Of a DNA stretch of 64,000 bases, positions 45,426 to 57,305 are shown piece after piece (positions within the stretch are counted from its first letter, which is position 1; every line of letters begins with the position of its first letter). The translations under genes and the position numbers were made by a program. The notes beneath the pieces were generated by a model that worked only from the letters and a program-made list of their open reading frames with translations, made no database searches and had not been told where the DNA came from. The stretch comes from Artemia franciscana (taxonomy: Eukaryota > Arthropoda > Branchiopoda > Anostraca > Artemiidae), in the NCBI RefSeq assembly GCF_032884065.1, contig NC_088863.1, positions 47,815,238 through 47,879,237 on the forward strand, given 5' to 3'.

Positions 45426-48400
45426 AACAAAACTAGTTTTTTAACTGAAAGTAAGGAGCGACATTAAAACTTAAAACGAACAGAAATTACTCTGTGTATG
45501 AAAGTGTCTGTTCCCTTCTGAACGCCCCGCTCTTTACGCTAAAGTTTGACTCTTTCTCTCAATTCTACTTTGTTAAACAGTAAAAAACTTTAGTGTAAAG
45601 AGTGGGATGTTGAGAAGGGAACAACCCCTTTCATACACAGAATAATTTCTGTTATTTTTCAGTTGTAATGTCGCTCCTTACTTTCAGTTAAAAAAACTAG
45701 TTTTTTTATTTAATTTCTGAACGTTTTTGAATTAATGAATGTTTGATTTTGGCTGTTTGCACATAGAATATTAAAATGAAATTTGCATATTAATTCTTTT
45801 TTAGGCTAAATGGCATTCTCTTAGATTTTATCAGACGGTTTTGAGAAAAAAGTGGTGGGGGAGGAGACCTAGTTGCCCTCCAATTTTTTGGTTACTTGAA
45901 AAAGCAACTAGAATTTTTATTTTTTAACGAACGTTTTTACTAGTAAAAATATACGTAACTTAAGATTTAACTTACATAACAAACTTTTATATACCTATAT
46001 TTTTATTATGTATATGAGGGGATTTGTCCCCTCTTTAAAACCTCACTCTTTACACTAAAGCTTAAATTTTGTCCAAACTCTTTAAGAATGACCCCTGAAT
46101 CAGAAAGGCCGTAAAATAAATAGTTGAAACTACTAAAAATACTTTAACGTGAAAAGCGAGGTATTTAGGAGGATATGAACCGCTCATATGCTTAATAATC
46201 TCTGTTTTTTTTAAGTTTTAATGCTGCTCTTTACTTTCAGTTGAATTATTTTTTCATATTTATTCTTTCATTTTTTTTTTAATAATGCTAGAAAATCCTA
46301 CGCCTCCTTCATTGAATTTCTCTTCCCCCATGGTATATTCCTCTAAGGAAAGATCCTCCCACATAGCCACCTCCTCTCAACCCCCCCCCCAAACCCAAAT
46401 TATCCCCCTGAAAAACTCCTGTACACTTCCCAATAACCATTACTGTATCTGTATGTAAACATTCGTCAAAGTTTGTAACTTTCAGCCCCTCCCCCGGGGA
46501 CTTTGGGGGGTAAGTAATCCCAAAGACATAGCTATTATGGTTTTCGACTATGCTGAACAAAATGGCTATCTCAAAGTTTTGATCTGTTGACTTTGGGAAA
46601 AAATGAGCGTGGGAGGGGGCCTAGGTGCCCTCCCATTTTTTTGGTCACTTAAAAGGGCACTAGAACTTTTCATGTCCGTTAGAATGGGCCCTCTTCCGAT
46701 ATTCTAGGATCACTCGGTCGATACGATGACCCCTGGGGAAAATAAAATAAAAATAAAAAATAAACACGCACCCGGGATCGGTCTTCTGGCAAAAAATACG
46801 AAGTTCCACATTTTTGCAGATAGGAGCTTGAAGCCTTTACAGTAGGGTTCTCTGATATGGTGAATGCGATGGTGTGATTTTAGTTGAGATTCTACGACTT
46901 TAGAGGGTGTTTCTCCCTATGGTCCAAAATAAGGCAAATTTTCTCAGGCTCGTAACTTTTGATGACAAAGACTAAATTTTATGAAACTTATATATTAAAA
47001 ATCAGCATAAAAATGTTTTTTAGAGTTTTGGTTGCTATTGAGTCGGGTCGCTCCTTACTGACATCAATAAAAGTGCTCCTATATACCCTAGCATCTTCTA
47101 TTGATTAAATAAAAAAAAAACTAATTTTTTTAGCTGAAAGTAAGGAGCGACATTAAAACTTAAAACGAACAGAAATTACTCCGTATATGAAATGAGTTGT
47201 CCCCTCCGCAATCCCTCGCTCTTTACGCTAAAGCTTTTAAGTGTTTTAAAAAGTAGAATTGTGGCGAAGAGTCAAACTCTTATTAAAAATTTGTATATTA
47301 ATTCTTTTTTTGGCTAAATGGCTTTCTCTTAGTTTTGTTCAGACGATTTTGAGAAATAAGGGGTGGAGAAGGAGGCCTAGTTGCCCTCCAATTTTACGGT
47401 TACTTAAATAGGAGACTAGAACTTGTAATTTTTAACGAACGTTTTTATTAGTAAAAAATATACGTAACTTACGTAACAAACTTTCATAACCTTATATTTT
47501 TATTATGTATACGAGGGGGTTTGTACCCTCGTTAATACCTCGCTCTTTACAATAAATCGTAAGTTTTGTCCCAATTCTTTAAGAATGACCCCTGAATCAG
47601 AAAGGCCGTAGAATAAATAGTTGAAATTACTAAAAATACTTTAGCATAAAGAGAAAGGTATTTATATCCTCCTAAATACCTCGCTCTTTATGCTAAAGTA
47701 TTTTTAGAACCCCTCATATGCGTAATAATCTCTGTTCGTTTTAAGTTTCAATGCTACTTCTTCCTTTCATTTGAAAAAACGTTTTCATGTTTATTTTTCA
47801 TTGTTTTCTTATAGTAATGCTAGAGAATCCTGCGCCCTTGTCATTGAATTTTTCTTCCCCCATGACAGATTCCTCCAAGGAATAGCCCCCTCTCCTCAGC
47901 CCCACCCCCAAACAAAATAAAATCCCCCTGGAAACGTCTGTACACTTCCCAATAACCATTACTATATGTAAACACTGGTCAAAGTTTGACCAGATTGGAG
48001 GGCCTAGATGCCCTCCAATTTTTTTGGTCACTTAAAAAGGGCACTAGAACTTTTCATTTCCGTTAGAATGAGCCCTCTTGCAACATTCTAGGGCCACTTG
48101 GTCGATACGATGACCCCTGGGGAAAAGAAAAAAAACAAGAAAAAAAACAAATAAACACGCACCCGTGATTTGTCTTCTGGCAAAAAATACAAAATTCCAC
48201 ATTTTTGTAGATAGGAGCTTGAAACTTCTACAGTAGGGTTCTCTAATACGCTGAATCTGATGGTGTCTCGTTAAGATCCTACGACTTTTAGGGGTGTTTC
48301 CCCCTATTTTCCAAAATAAGGCAAATTTTCTCAGGCTCGTAACTTTTGATAGGTAAGACTAAACTTGATGAAACTTATATATTTAAAATCAGCATTAAAA

Positions 48401-48511
48401 TGCGATTCTTTTGATGTAGCTATTGATATCAAAATTCAATTTTTTAGAGTTTTGGTTACTATTGAGCCGGGTCGCTCCTTACTACAGTTCGTTACCACAA
48501 ACTGTTTGATC
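45426..48511. mobile_element. Cluster of family B elements with long inverted repeat, inserted in a LINE
   Basis: Several nested or adjacent family B copies. 45429-45552 and 45583-45712 form a hairpin with arms of about 120 bp (ACTAGTTTTTTAACTGAAAG, GTAAGGAGCGACATTAAAAC, CTCTTTACGCTAAAGTTT, in reverse complement on the other side). Two body copies run 46190-47065 and 47700-48511, with the second ending in the hairpin 48484-48505. A further single arm starts near 47113. The cluster separates LIDYVIVNRGLARS (48.52 kb) from RNKDRHLVV (45.42 kb) of one LINE ORF. Confidence 0.82.
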
Positions 48512-49640
48512 GTGCGAGTCCTCGGTTTACAATGACATAATCAATAAGCTTAGCTTTCTTACCTTCTTGTGAATACTGTGTTAACTAGTGGGTCATTTTA
48601 TGACGAAATACTGCATTGGTTTTACTCCATTCTTATACGTACAAAATTGCTAAAGGCTGTAAGCCTTACTTTTTTTTTCCTATGCCAAAGTCACCTAGGC
48701 TAGAATACCATCTATCCCTATTTCGACCGACTTAGTCATTAAAATCTCCAGGTAAAATACCACATTTCTACGTGAGACCCTGTTTTTTTGTTCCTCCAGT
48801 TGTAAGGGAGATTCATCAGAGTCAATACTGTCTCTATCAGTCGTTTCCAGTGGGGGATATACTGCTATGACTGATACCCTGGACTCTTTTTAGTCATAAA
48901 ATAAACGACTAGCATTCTATTATTAAAACTTTCTCGCCCTAAACATGACTTAGCAGCTTCCTTAACAATTAAGTGCTCTACTCCCTACATATGTACCCCA
49001 CCCTTCCTAGCTAAGCATTTAAATTCTATATCACCTAATTTCATGTTTCCCATCCCTGGGATATGAGCTTCTAAAACCTCTAATAAAATCCAGCTCAAAG
49101 TGTCGGAATTCGTCAGTCAAGTTGTCGATGCAATAGTTTAGTTGTTTTTTAACGTTGTAACATTCCAAGCTACAGTTTTTATATTCTTTAAGTCATTAAA
49201 AATGTTATGGCCTCAGAAAAGCAATGGTCCCAAAACAAGTGCAGGATAGGGACTAAATTATCTTCCCAAGTTTACACAAAGCGCTTAAACAGACTTAGAA
49301 CCAGACAACAACTAGTCCTTAGGACCCTCAGTGGGGAGTCCTAGGCGTGACTGCTATTAGCAGTCACGGTTTTTATTAGGAAAGCTTGTAAACAGTTTAC
49401 CCTGATGTCACTTTGAGGCCACTCGAGCAGGATTTCCCTGTATGGAATAGGGAAGGAATTTGTGACGGAGCAGACATCCGGATTTATATCACAACACTGA
49501 AACAGCTCCAACCTTTTAAATCCCGCCTTTCCTCGTCAAGGCGTTCGTTATGGGTCAACTTAATGTCAGCCCTGATGTAGAAAATCTAGGAAAGGTTTTT
49601 CCTAGATTTCATTTCCCTTCAATACTTCAAAAATTCCCTT
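48512..49640 (-). mobile_element. RTE-like LINE, 5' UTR and endonuclease (upstream piece)
   Basis: 5' UTR-like sequence runs from about 49640 to 49200 and holds a perfect 10-bp hairpin. Endonuclease blocks follow on the minus strand: TVAWNVTTLKN, LEAHIPGMGNMKLGDIEF, KEAAKSCLGRESFNNRML, SPLQLEEQ-like, LPGDFND (the catalytic GDFN block) with stop then VGRNRDRWYSSLGDFGIG, FRHKMTH and KKAKLIDYVIVNRGLARS. Scattered stops show decay. It continues at 45425 after the family B cluster. Confidence 0.83.
49346..49368. repeat. Perfect 10-bp inverted repeat in the LINE 5' UTR
   Basis: CGTGACTGCT-ATT-AGCAGTCACG. It lies in the 5' UTR-like part of the RTE-like LINE and could be a structured RNA element of the transposon. 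Confidence 0.85.
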
Positions 49641-50489
49641 TCTATTGTACTTCCATTAAGATATAAACAACAAAAATCCATCCCTAGATTTTACCTTTAA
49701 GTCTCTTTAAGTCCAAATATACCTTTAAGTCTCTTTAAATACATTTAAATCTCTGGCTTAAAAAATTTAATTCAATGCACTTTTGTGAATCGGTGGCACT
49801 TGGTGAATTATGAATGGAACGGGTATTTAGGTAGAATTTATTTTGAAATAGAATTATTTAAATATTTTCTGGTCCTTCCACAGAAAGCTTCAGGCAAATT
49901 TTCGGCTGAGATTACAAGTTGATAATATACTCTTCTAATTACAATAAATAACCGAGTCAGACTTAAAATGAGCTAAGACTAACATGAGTAGGGTTGACAG
50001 CCCCCACGCCTTCTCAGGACCAGAAAATAATTTGCACTTGACTGTGACCGTGATTGACTGTGACTTGACCGTGGATTGTCAGTTTAATATACATGTACTG
50101 ATAATCATTCCATAAAATCTTGATAAGTATTTATTTATTAAAGTCAAAAAAGTGAAACATTTTTTATGTATTTTGTTTTCAGTAACGTACAAATTATCTT
50201 TTGGTGTTGAGAAGGCAAGGGGGTTATCAACACTACTCATTTTAATTTTTGCTCTTTTTTGAGTCGGTTATTTTTTGTAATTTCTGTTCATATTTGGTTG
50301 CATTTATTTATTTATGGTGATTTGTGGTAGTTTTACGCTTAGAAGATTATTTGACTTTATTTCTGCTCATTTTTGGTTTAAAGGGGCTCTTTAATTTTCC
50401 TTAAAAATTTTGTTTTGTGTAAATTAACAACTTGAAACGGGACTCAAGATTTCAGGATTTGCAATAAAATGAGCCGTCACCAAATTTAT
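49641..50489. other. No feature recognised
   Basis: AT-rich stretch with CTTTAAGTCTCTTTAA words repeated three times near 49695-49755. Nothing coding is recognised. Confidence 0.4.
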
Positions 50490-52045
50490 TCGATCAAATT
50501 GTTCGTGGTAACGAAGTGTAAGCATGGAGCGACGCGGCTCAATGTTAGCCAAAATTTAAAAAAAAAAACGGAATTTTGATATCAATAGATATATCAAAGC
50601 AATCAGCTTATTATACTGATTCCAAACAGATAAGATTCCTTAAATTTAGTGTTACCTATCAAAGGTTACGAGCATCAGTAAAGTTGCCTGACTTTCTAAA
50701 AAGGGACCCCCCCCAAAGGTCAAAGAATCTTAATCAAAAATCACAGCATCAGGCTCAGCATATCAGCGAACTCTACTTTAGAGGTTTCAAGCTCCTCTCT
50801 ACAAAAACGTAAAATTTTGTATTTTTTGCCAGAAGAAAGATCATATATGAGTGTTTTTTGTTGTTGTTTTTTTCAAATAGTGATCGTATCAAATCAATGG
50901 TCCTAGGACATCGGGAGAGTGCTCGTTCGAGTGGAAATTAGAAGTTCTAGTACCTTGATTATACGACCAAAAAGATTAGAGGGAAACTGGCCCTTCTCCC
51001 ACACCCATTTTTTTCCCAAGATCGCCCGATCAAAATTTTGAGATAGCCATTTTCTTCCTCCGACATAGATGAAAGATCTAAAAACTATGCCTTTGGAGTT
51101 AACACATCCCCCACAGCCCCTGGGGGTAGGTCCTTAAGTTATGAAATTTGCCCATTGTTTACGCATATTATTCGTTAGTGGGAAGTATATAGACACTATT
51201 TTGGGAGATTTTGGGCTTGGGATGGGTTTACACGGGGATAGTTTTCTGTGGGGAGGGAAATTTTCAAGGGTGGTCTTTCCAGGGAAAACTTTTACTGGGA
51301 GAATTTGCCAGTATTCTTTTGCAAAATTCTTTTATCCGTCTTACTTTTTCTATGCCAAGTCAATTTTGCATATGGAGATGTTCAAGGGAATTGTCCAGGA
51401 GAAATTTTCAGCGGGCTTGGATTTCCAGGTGAAAATTTTCATGGAAGGAGGGATTTCCAGAATGATCTGAAAAACTATTCGAAATCAAAATCTTTTTCAA
51501 ATGAAAGTATGCCAAGGATAACTCTTTTAGCTGAATTTTACAGGAGGAGAGAGGGGGAATTTTCAGTGAGGATGGAATTGCACGGATGAAATTTGAGGGA
51601 GATGTAATTCACTTGGGAGGAGTTTTCCACGGAAGATTTTCCCGTGACGGGAAAGAAGTTTACATGGAGGGTGAGCCAAATTTCCTGGCATTATTTGAAA
51701 AGCGATCAGAAGTAATATTAAAAGAAGCATTTTTTTTAACTGAAAGTAAGGAGCAACTTTAAAACTCAAAATGAACGGAAATTATTCTTTATATGAAGCG
51801 ATTTCCTCTCTCTCTCAACACCTTCCTCTTTACGCCGAAGTCTGACTATTAGTCTTAATTTTTTAAGAACGACTCCTGAAACATAGGGGCCATTTAATCA
51901 GAATGTGGAGCTTTTTTTAAAAGTGCCAAAAAGTAGTATGAAGAGCAAATATTAACGAGGGGGGCAACGAAATTTCGATTCGTTTTGAGTTTTAATGCTG
52001 TTCCTTACTTTCAGTTTAAAAAACTCGCTTTTATTTATTTAATAA
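50490..52045 (+). repeat. Family B repeat, long copy, + orientation
   Basis: Degenerate hairpin GTTCGTGGTAACGAA at about 50498-50519, TGGAGCGACGCGGCTCAATG, then the body in opposite sense to the 28.65-kb copy (GTTACCTATCAAAGGTTACGAG, TTCAAGCTCCTC, GCCAGAAGAAAGATCA). A second, more diverged part contains AGTAAGGAGCAACTTTAAAA at 51744-51763 and its inverse TTAATGCTGTTCCTTACTTTC at 51991. G-rich purine stretches in 51.14-51.66 kb (GGAATTTTCA-like repeats) give overlapping spurious ORFs in three frames. Confidence 0.78.
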
Positions 52046-52746
52046 TCTACTGAGGTAACCGGATATATTATATTGCACTTTTTATTGTAAATAAAAAGTT
52101 GTAAACTGTAAATATTGTAAACTTTTTATTGTAAATATATTGCACAAATTGTAAATATACGGGTCTAAATTTCCAAAAGAGGCACACATTTTCGTACTTT
52201 GAGCATCAATTCTCGTCCCCTCAATAATTTTATTTATGGTTACACTGGATGATTTGTTCTATATCACGAAAGCGCCTGATCTGTCCCACAAGAAAGGGGC
52301 TGGGGCATGTTTTTCAAAACACAAATATAAGAAATCATGGGGAAAGATGTGATATTTTGTAGCTTCCAGACTAGGACTCTGGTTACCTACGTACTCCCCC
52401 CCCCCCCTACCACTTGCCTGTGTCAGGGTAGAAAATGCTGATATAAAGTAATAGCATGTATTTACATTGAAAAAAATAAAAAATATAGGTAGAACAATCG
52501 GACTAGCCAAAAGGTGTGCCTTAATTACTCGTCAATCAGATGATGCCAGCTTTGTCCAATAACAACTCAACAAAACTGTTCTACAGCTACAAGGCGGCAA
52601 GAGGCGCAAGGTGATGCTGTCGATTACTTTATCACAAGCAATTAAGCTGAAACAGATACTTGCTTTGCCTGAACTGCTGTATGCATATTTAATAGGGTGA
52701 AGTGTGAAGTCTGTGATTTTTCTGTAGCTGCCTGATTCCCAGTGTT

Positions 52747-52778
<32 letters not shown>

Positions 52779-53135
52779 CAGTGGACTTTTTTCATGGTGT
52801 GATCAATCAGTTTGTCAGTTTCGGATATATTTTTCAGTGATGAAATAGCATTTCAGTTGCTAGACATAAAGCAGCCTTGGAGAAGAATTATTGTGTAGGG
52901 GAATAATGAACTTGCTTGACTTTCGAGGTATGTATAAATAAATATGCAATGCGTTTTAGGATAGGGACGTCTACATGGTGGGTCTCGGAGCCTGTCACCC
53001 TTGAACCCTTATTTTTAATCCTCAAAAAGTTCCTGTGGAAGTGTCTGTGTAAGTCTCCTCCTATAGCAGTATATTATAATATATTATTTGTTTTTTGAGA
53101 TTTCAAAAGTAGGTTTACAAAGGGAATAGATAAAC
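52046..53135. other. No gene recognised; poly(T) at 52748-52778
   Basis: Contains direct repeats of a TAAACTTTTTATTGTAAATA word (52080-52160), a 31-nt T run and a C run at 52397-52407. An open + strand frame at 52575-52700 has no recognisable similarity. Confidence 0.4.
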
Positions 53136-53139
53136 CTTA

Positions 53140-53417
53140 GCGTTTGCTAGTGCTGTCCATCGACCGCTGCAAACATATTCATGAAAGATTTAAAATATTT
53201 GAAAAGGAACAAAGTTTGAAAAAAGAAAAAAAGAGGATGTGTATTGATCGTCGCTACCGCGAAAAACACTGCATCATCGTCTGTGCCGCTGTAACTTCTT
53301 CTTCTATCTGCCATCCATTCAGATTCTTCACATTCCAGATCAGTAAAGAATGGAGTAGGATTGCTAGGTACGCTTCCTTCGACAGTTCGAGGTTCTTTAG
53401 ATTTTCCGGTAATTTTT
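53140..53417 (-). CDS. Weak candidate exon, unknown protein
   Basis: A minus-strand frame of about 92 codons is open between stops and lacks an initiating ATG. Its upstream half looks protein-like, with balanced codons and no low complexity: KSKEPRTVEGSVPSNPTPFF, then TDLECEESEWMADRRRSYSG and TDDDAVFF. The downstream half turns into T-rich, Phe-rich sequence that resembles intron. An exon ending near CGCG|GTAGCG (about 53263) is possible; the acceptor is not clear. I do not recognise the protein, and the other strand is also open for 94 codons, which weakens the case. Confidence 0.25.
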
Positions 53418-53429
53418 TTTTATATTAAC

Positions 53430-55320
53430 CTTATATTCTGTCATTGCTCGAATGTTGGTTTTACCCAGAATTTGTGGTTAAGGGTCTGGGGAAAGGGTCA
53501 CTCTTAAATTCATTTGAGAAAGAATGCCTGGAATCAGGTAGAAACGAGTTATAAAACGAAACTTCATCACCAGGTTGTCTTTCTCGCCAGATGTTTAAAT
53601 CAATGCTTGGAAAGCGGTCGGATAATTTGAAAATCTATTAGCTAATGTGAGCCGTTTCATTATATTAGTCCAATTGTTCCCAACCAGTACTAGGCCATAC
53701 ATTTGAGGGGGGGGGCAAGGTAGGCCACGCCCCCTAGACATTTCTAAAACCCTGATGCCTCCTTCGGGGTACTTAAATTTCATTATCTAAAATTTAACGT
53801 GTATTCACGTGAAGGAATTTAAAATATCACTAACTTGGTATCTTTTTGCGGTTCATCCTCTATGCAAATCTTATACTAATGAAGATCATTGAAACTAATG
53901 AAATTATTGAATGGTAATGAAAATTATTCAAACTAATGAAAATTATATGTTCGTAGCACTTTTTAAACAATAGATGACGTTATTGAAAATACTCTCCTGT
54001 ATTCTAATTGCTCTTTAAATGTATAAGAATGTAACGTCATTCGCATGGAAATGCTATTTTTTTTTCAAAACTAAGACTCTAAAGAATAGTCAAAGGGTAC
54101 AGTCCTGCCCGTCACCCACCAAAATATCGTCATGTCCCGCCGGAGGGACTTGCACCCCATGTCGGGAATCATGGTTTTAGTCTATATAAAGCTTAAAGTT
54201 TGTGCTCCCTCTTAAACATGTGCTGTTTTTTTTTTTTTTTTTGACCAGACTATAGTTGTAACTTGCATCGAAAGAAGTTGCAGATTTTTTCATTCTTAAG
54301 ACTATTTTCAACGTATTTTTCAATAAGAGAAAAACTACAAATTAAATTCAAAACTGTAATTTGGTAAATGGCAAGAGAATTTACGAAAAATTAGGGGGAG
54401 TGCAAGGATTTTTTCAAACAATTTTAAAAAAAGGGAGACATAAAAACGAATATTTTCAATGTCTGAGAGTTTTTTTTTTACTTTTATCGTGTAAAAACAA
54501 AAAAAGGTATTTTTCGCAATCTATAAGCTACCCTCTGCCCTCCCCCCTTCTACCTGGAACCATTTGTAGATGGATCAAGCTAATTGTCAGTTATAAAAAC
54601 GCTACCAAATTTTCTCGTCTTGGGTTGAAATTTTAAACCATTATGATTGCAAAAAGACTAACATACCAAGAACTTGCAGAGGGACCATGAATTTTAGGTC
54701 AGCCAATTACTATGGTACCAAAACCTCCCTAAAACATAAAAAGTACGCTTTGTAAGAGTCGCTAATTAAAGAGATCCGGATTGTAGCGGTAGCTAGCAAC
54801 TGAGTTAGAAACGATCACGTAAGGCTAGTGGTTTATTTTCACACTCCCCTGGGAAAAAGAAGGCTAAGTGTGAACAAAAGATGCAGTTATTACTACGCAT
54901 ACGTTTTTGGTTAAAGCGTAGAAGCGCTTAGTAAAGTTATTTTCTTACGTAAATAAAAGTTTCAGCAATTGATCTTCAATCCAGGATTAAAACAATTGGA
55001 GATGTTCCTAAGAAACAACCTTTGTTCTTTCCTTTTAGAAAGCCTTTTAGACAAACTTTAAACCCCTAAAACCTTACAAATCAGTATTTATCAAAGTTAC
55101 AGGACTCAAAACCCCTTTTTTACCCTTATTTGTGCTGTAGATTTATCAATGAAAGTTTTGCCTGTATACCACAAAGTGTATCAGTGTTCATCGAAGTTCA
55201 ATACCCTTAGGGGGAATTGGTTGAGGTAGATATGTTGAAAGAGCTTCTCATCGCATAATTTACACTCTGGACGCCATATTGAAAATTCCATCCGCACAAC
55301 GAAACTGCTTTGCAAGATGT
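53430..55320. other. No feature recognised
   Basis: About 1.9 kb of AT-rich sequence. TAATGAAAATTAT-like words repeat at 53878-53945, and a T run lies at 54226-54242. Nothing coding is recognised. Confidence 0.4.
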
Positions 55321-55324
55321 TAAA

Positions 55325-57305
55325 AAACAAGAGCTAAGAGCTCTTATGGCACTTGTGCCGAGGTCGGAAAGCCAAGAGCCAAGAGCTTATATGGCATGAG
55401 TTCTAGCAAAATTCTAAGGATCAATAGATTGATTTAAAAGGAAAATCAGAGGCTTAATGCCGGTCGGGATTTAAAATAAGAATTCTGAGACACAAAGTCC
55501 TTCTAAATATCAAAATGTATTAAGATCCGATCACTCACTCGTAAGTTAAAAATACCTCATTTTTTCTAACTTTTCATCTCCTTTCACCCCCCCCCCCGGA
55601 AGGCCGAATCGGGGAAAACAACTTTATCAAGTCAATTTGTGCAGGTCCCTGACACGCCTACCATTTTTTTTCATCCTAGCACACCCAGAAGCACCAAATT
55701 CGCCAAAGCACTGGACCCCCCCCCCCCAAAGAGAGCGGATCCAGTCCGGTTAATTCAATCAAGTATCTATGACATTTGCTTATTCTATCCACCAAGTTTC
55801 ATCCTGATCTCTCCACTCTAAGTGTTTTCCAAGATTTCCGTTTTCCGAGATTTCTGTTTCCCCCATCCAACCCCCTATGTCCCCAGATCCTATTCGAAAC
55901 GAAAATGGAGCGTCTGAGACATAAGATCTTTCTATATATTAAGTTTCATTGAGATCCGATCACCCATTCGTAAGATAAAGAAACCTCAATTTTCACGTTT
56001 TCCAAGATTTCCAGTTTCCCCCTCCAACTCCTCCCAATGCCACCGGATCTGGTCGCGATTTAAAATAAGAACTCTGAAGCACAAGATTTTTCTAAATATT
56101 AAATTTCATTAAGATCTGATCAACCGTTCAAAGTTACTAATGCCTCATATTTTCTAGTTTTTCTCAATTAACCCCCCTCCACCAACTACCCCAAGGAGAT
56201 CGTATCCGGTCCGTTTGTGTCAGTCACGTATCTTGGACTTGTGCTTATTCTTCCCATCAAGTTTTATCCTGATCTCTCCACTCTAAGCGTTTTCCAAGAT
56301 TTCCGGTCCCCCCCCCAACTCCCCCAGTGACACTGGATCCGGTCAAAAATTGAAATAAGAGATCTGAGCTACGAGGTGCTTCTAAATATGAAATTTTATT
56401 AAGATCCGATCACTCCTTCGTGAGTTAAAAATACCTCATTTTTTCTAATTTTTCAGAATTAAGCCTCCTTCCAACTCCCTCAATGAGAGCAGATCCTTTC
56501 TGGTTATATTAGTCACGTATTTAGGATTTGTGCTTATTTTCACCACTAAGTTTCATCCCGAACCCTCAGCTCTAAGCCTTTTCCAAGATTTCCAACCCCT
56601 CCCCCCAACTTCCTCCAATAATACTGGATCCGGCCGGGATTTAAAATAAGAGATCTGAGTTACGAGGTCCTTCTAAACTTGAAATTTCATTACGATCTGA
56701 TCACTCCTTCCTAAGTTAAAAATACCTCATTTTTCCTAATTTTTCAGAATTAACCCTCCCCCAACTCTCCCAAAGAGAGCGGATCCGTTCTATTACGTCA
56801 ATCACGTATCTAGGACTTGTGGTTAGTTTTTCCAACAAGTTTCATCCCGATACCTCCATTCTAAGCGTTTTCCAAGATTTTAGTTTCCCCCCTCCAAACC
56901 CTCCCCCAATGTCACCGGATCCGGTTGGGATTTAAATTAGTAGCTCTGAGACACGATATCCTTATAATTATTAAATTTCATCACCCGTTCGTAAAATATC
57001 TATCTTGTTTGAAAATATCAAATCCGGTCACCCATTCGTAAGTTAAAAATACCTAATTTTTTCTAATTTTTCCGAATTAACCGTCCCCCACTCCCCCCTC
57101 CAGATGGTCGAATCGGGGAAACGACTATTTCTAATTTAATCTGGTCTGGTCTCTGATACGCCTGCCAAATTTCATCGTCTTAGCTAATCTTGAAGTGCCT
57201 AAACTAGCAAAACTGGGACAGCAGACCGACAGACAGACCGACCGACAGACCAACAGAATTTGTGATTGCTATATGTCACTTGGTTAATACCAATTGCCCT
57301 AAAAA
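55325..57305 (+). repeat. Family A repeat, complete copy
   Basis: Left end AACAAGAGCTAAGAGCTCTTATGG at 55325, then AATGCCGGTCGGGATTTAAA, about five internal units with CTAAGCGTTTTCCAAGATTT anchors, the right unit, a GACCGACAGACAGACC tract and TTAATACCAATTGCCCTAAAA at about 57305. Both ends are present, with some drift at the right hairpin. Confidence 0.92.

Noticed and set aside
51141-51589. Three overlapping + strand ORFs rich in Gly, Phe and Trp
   Set aside because: All three frames are open because of a degenerate G-rich repeat inside a family B copy; no frame is favoured.
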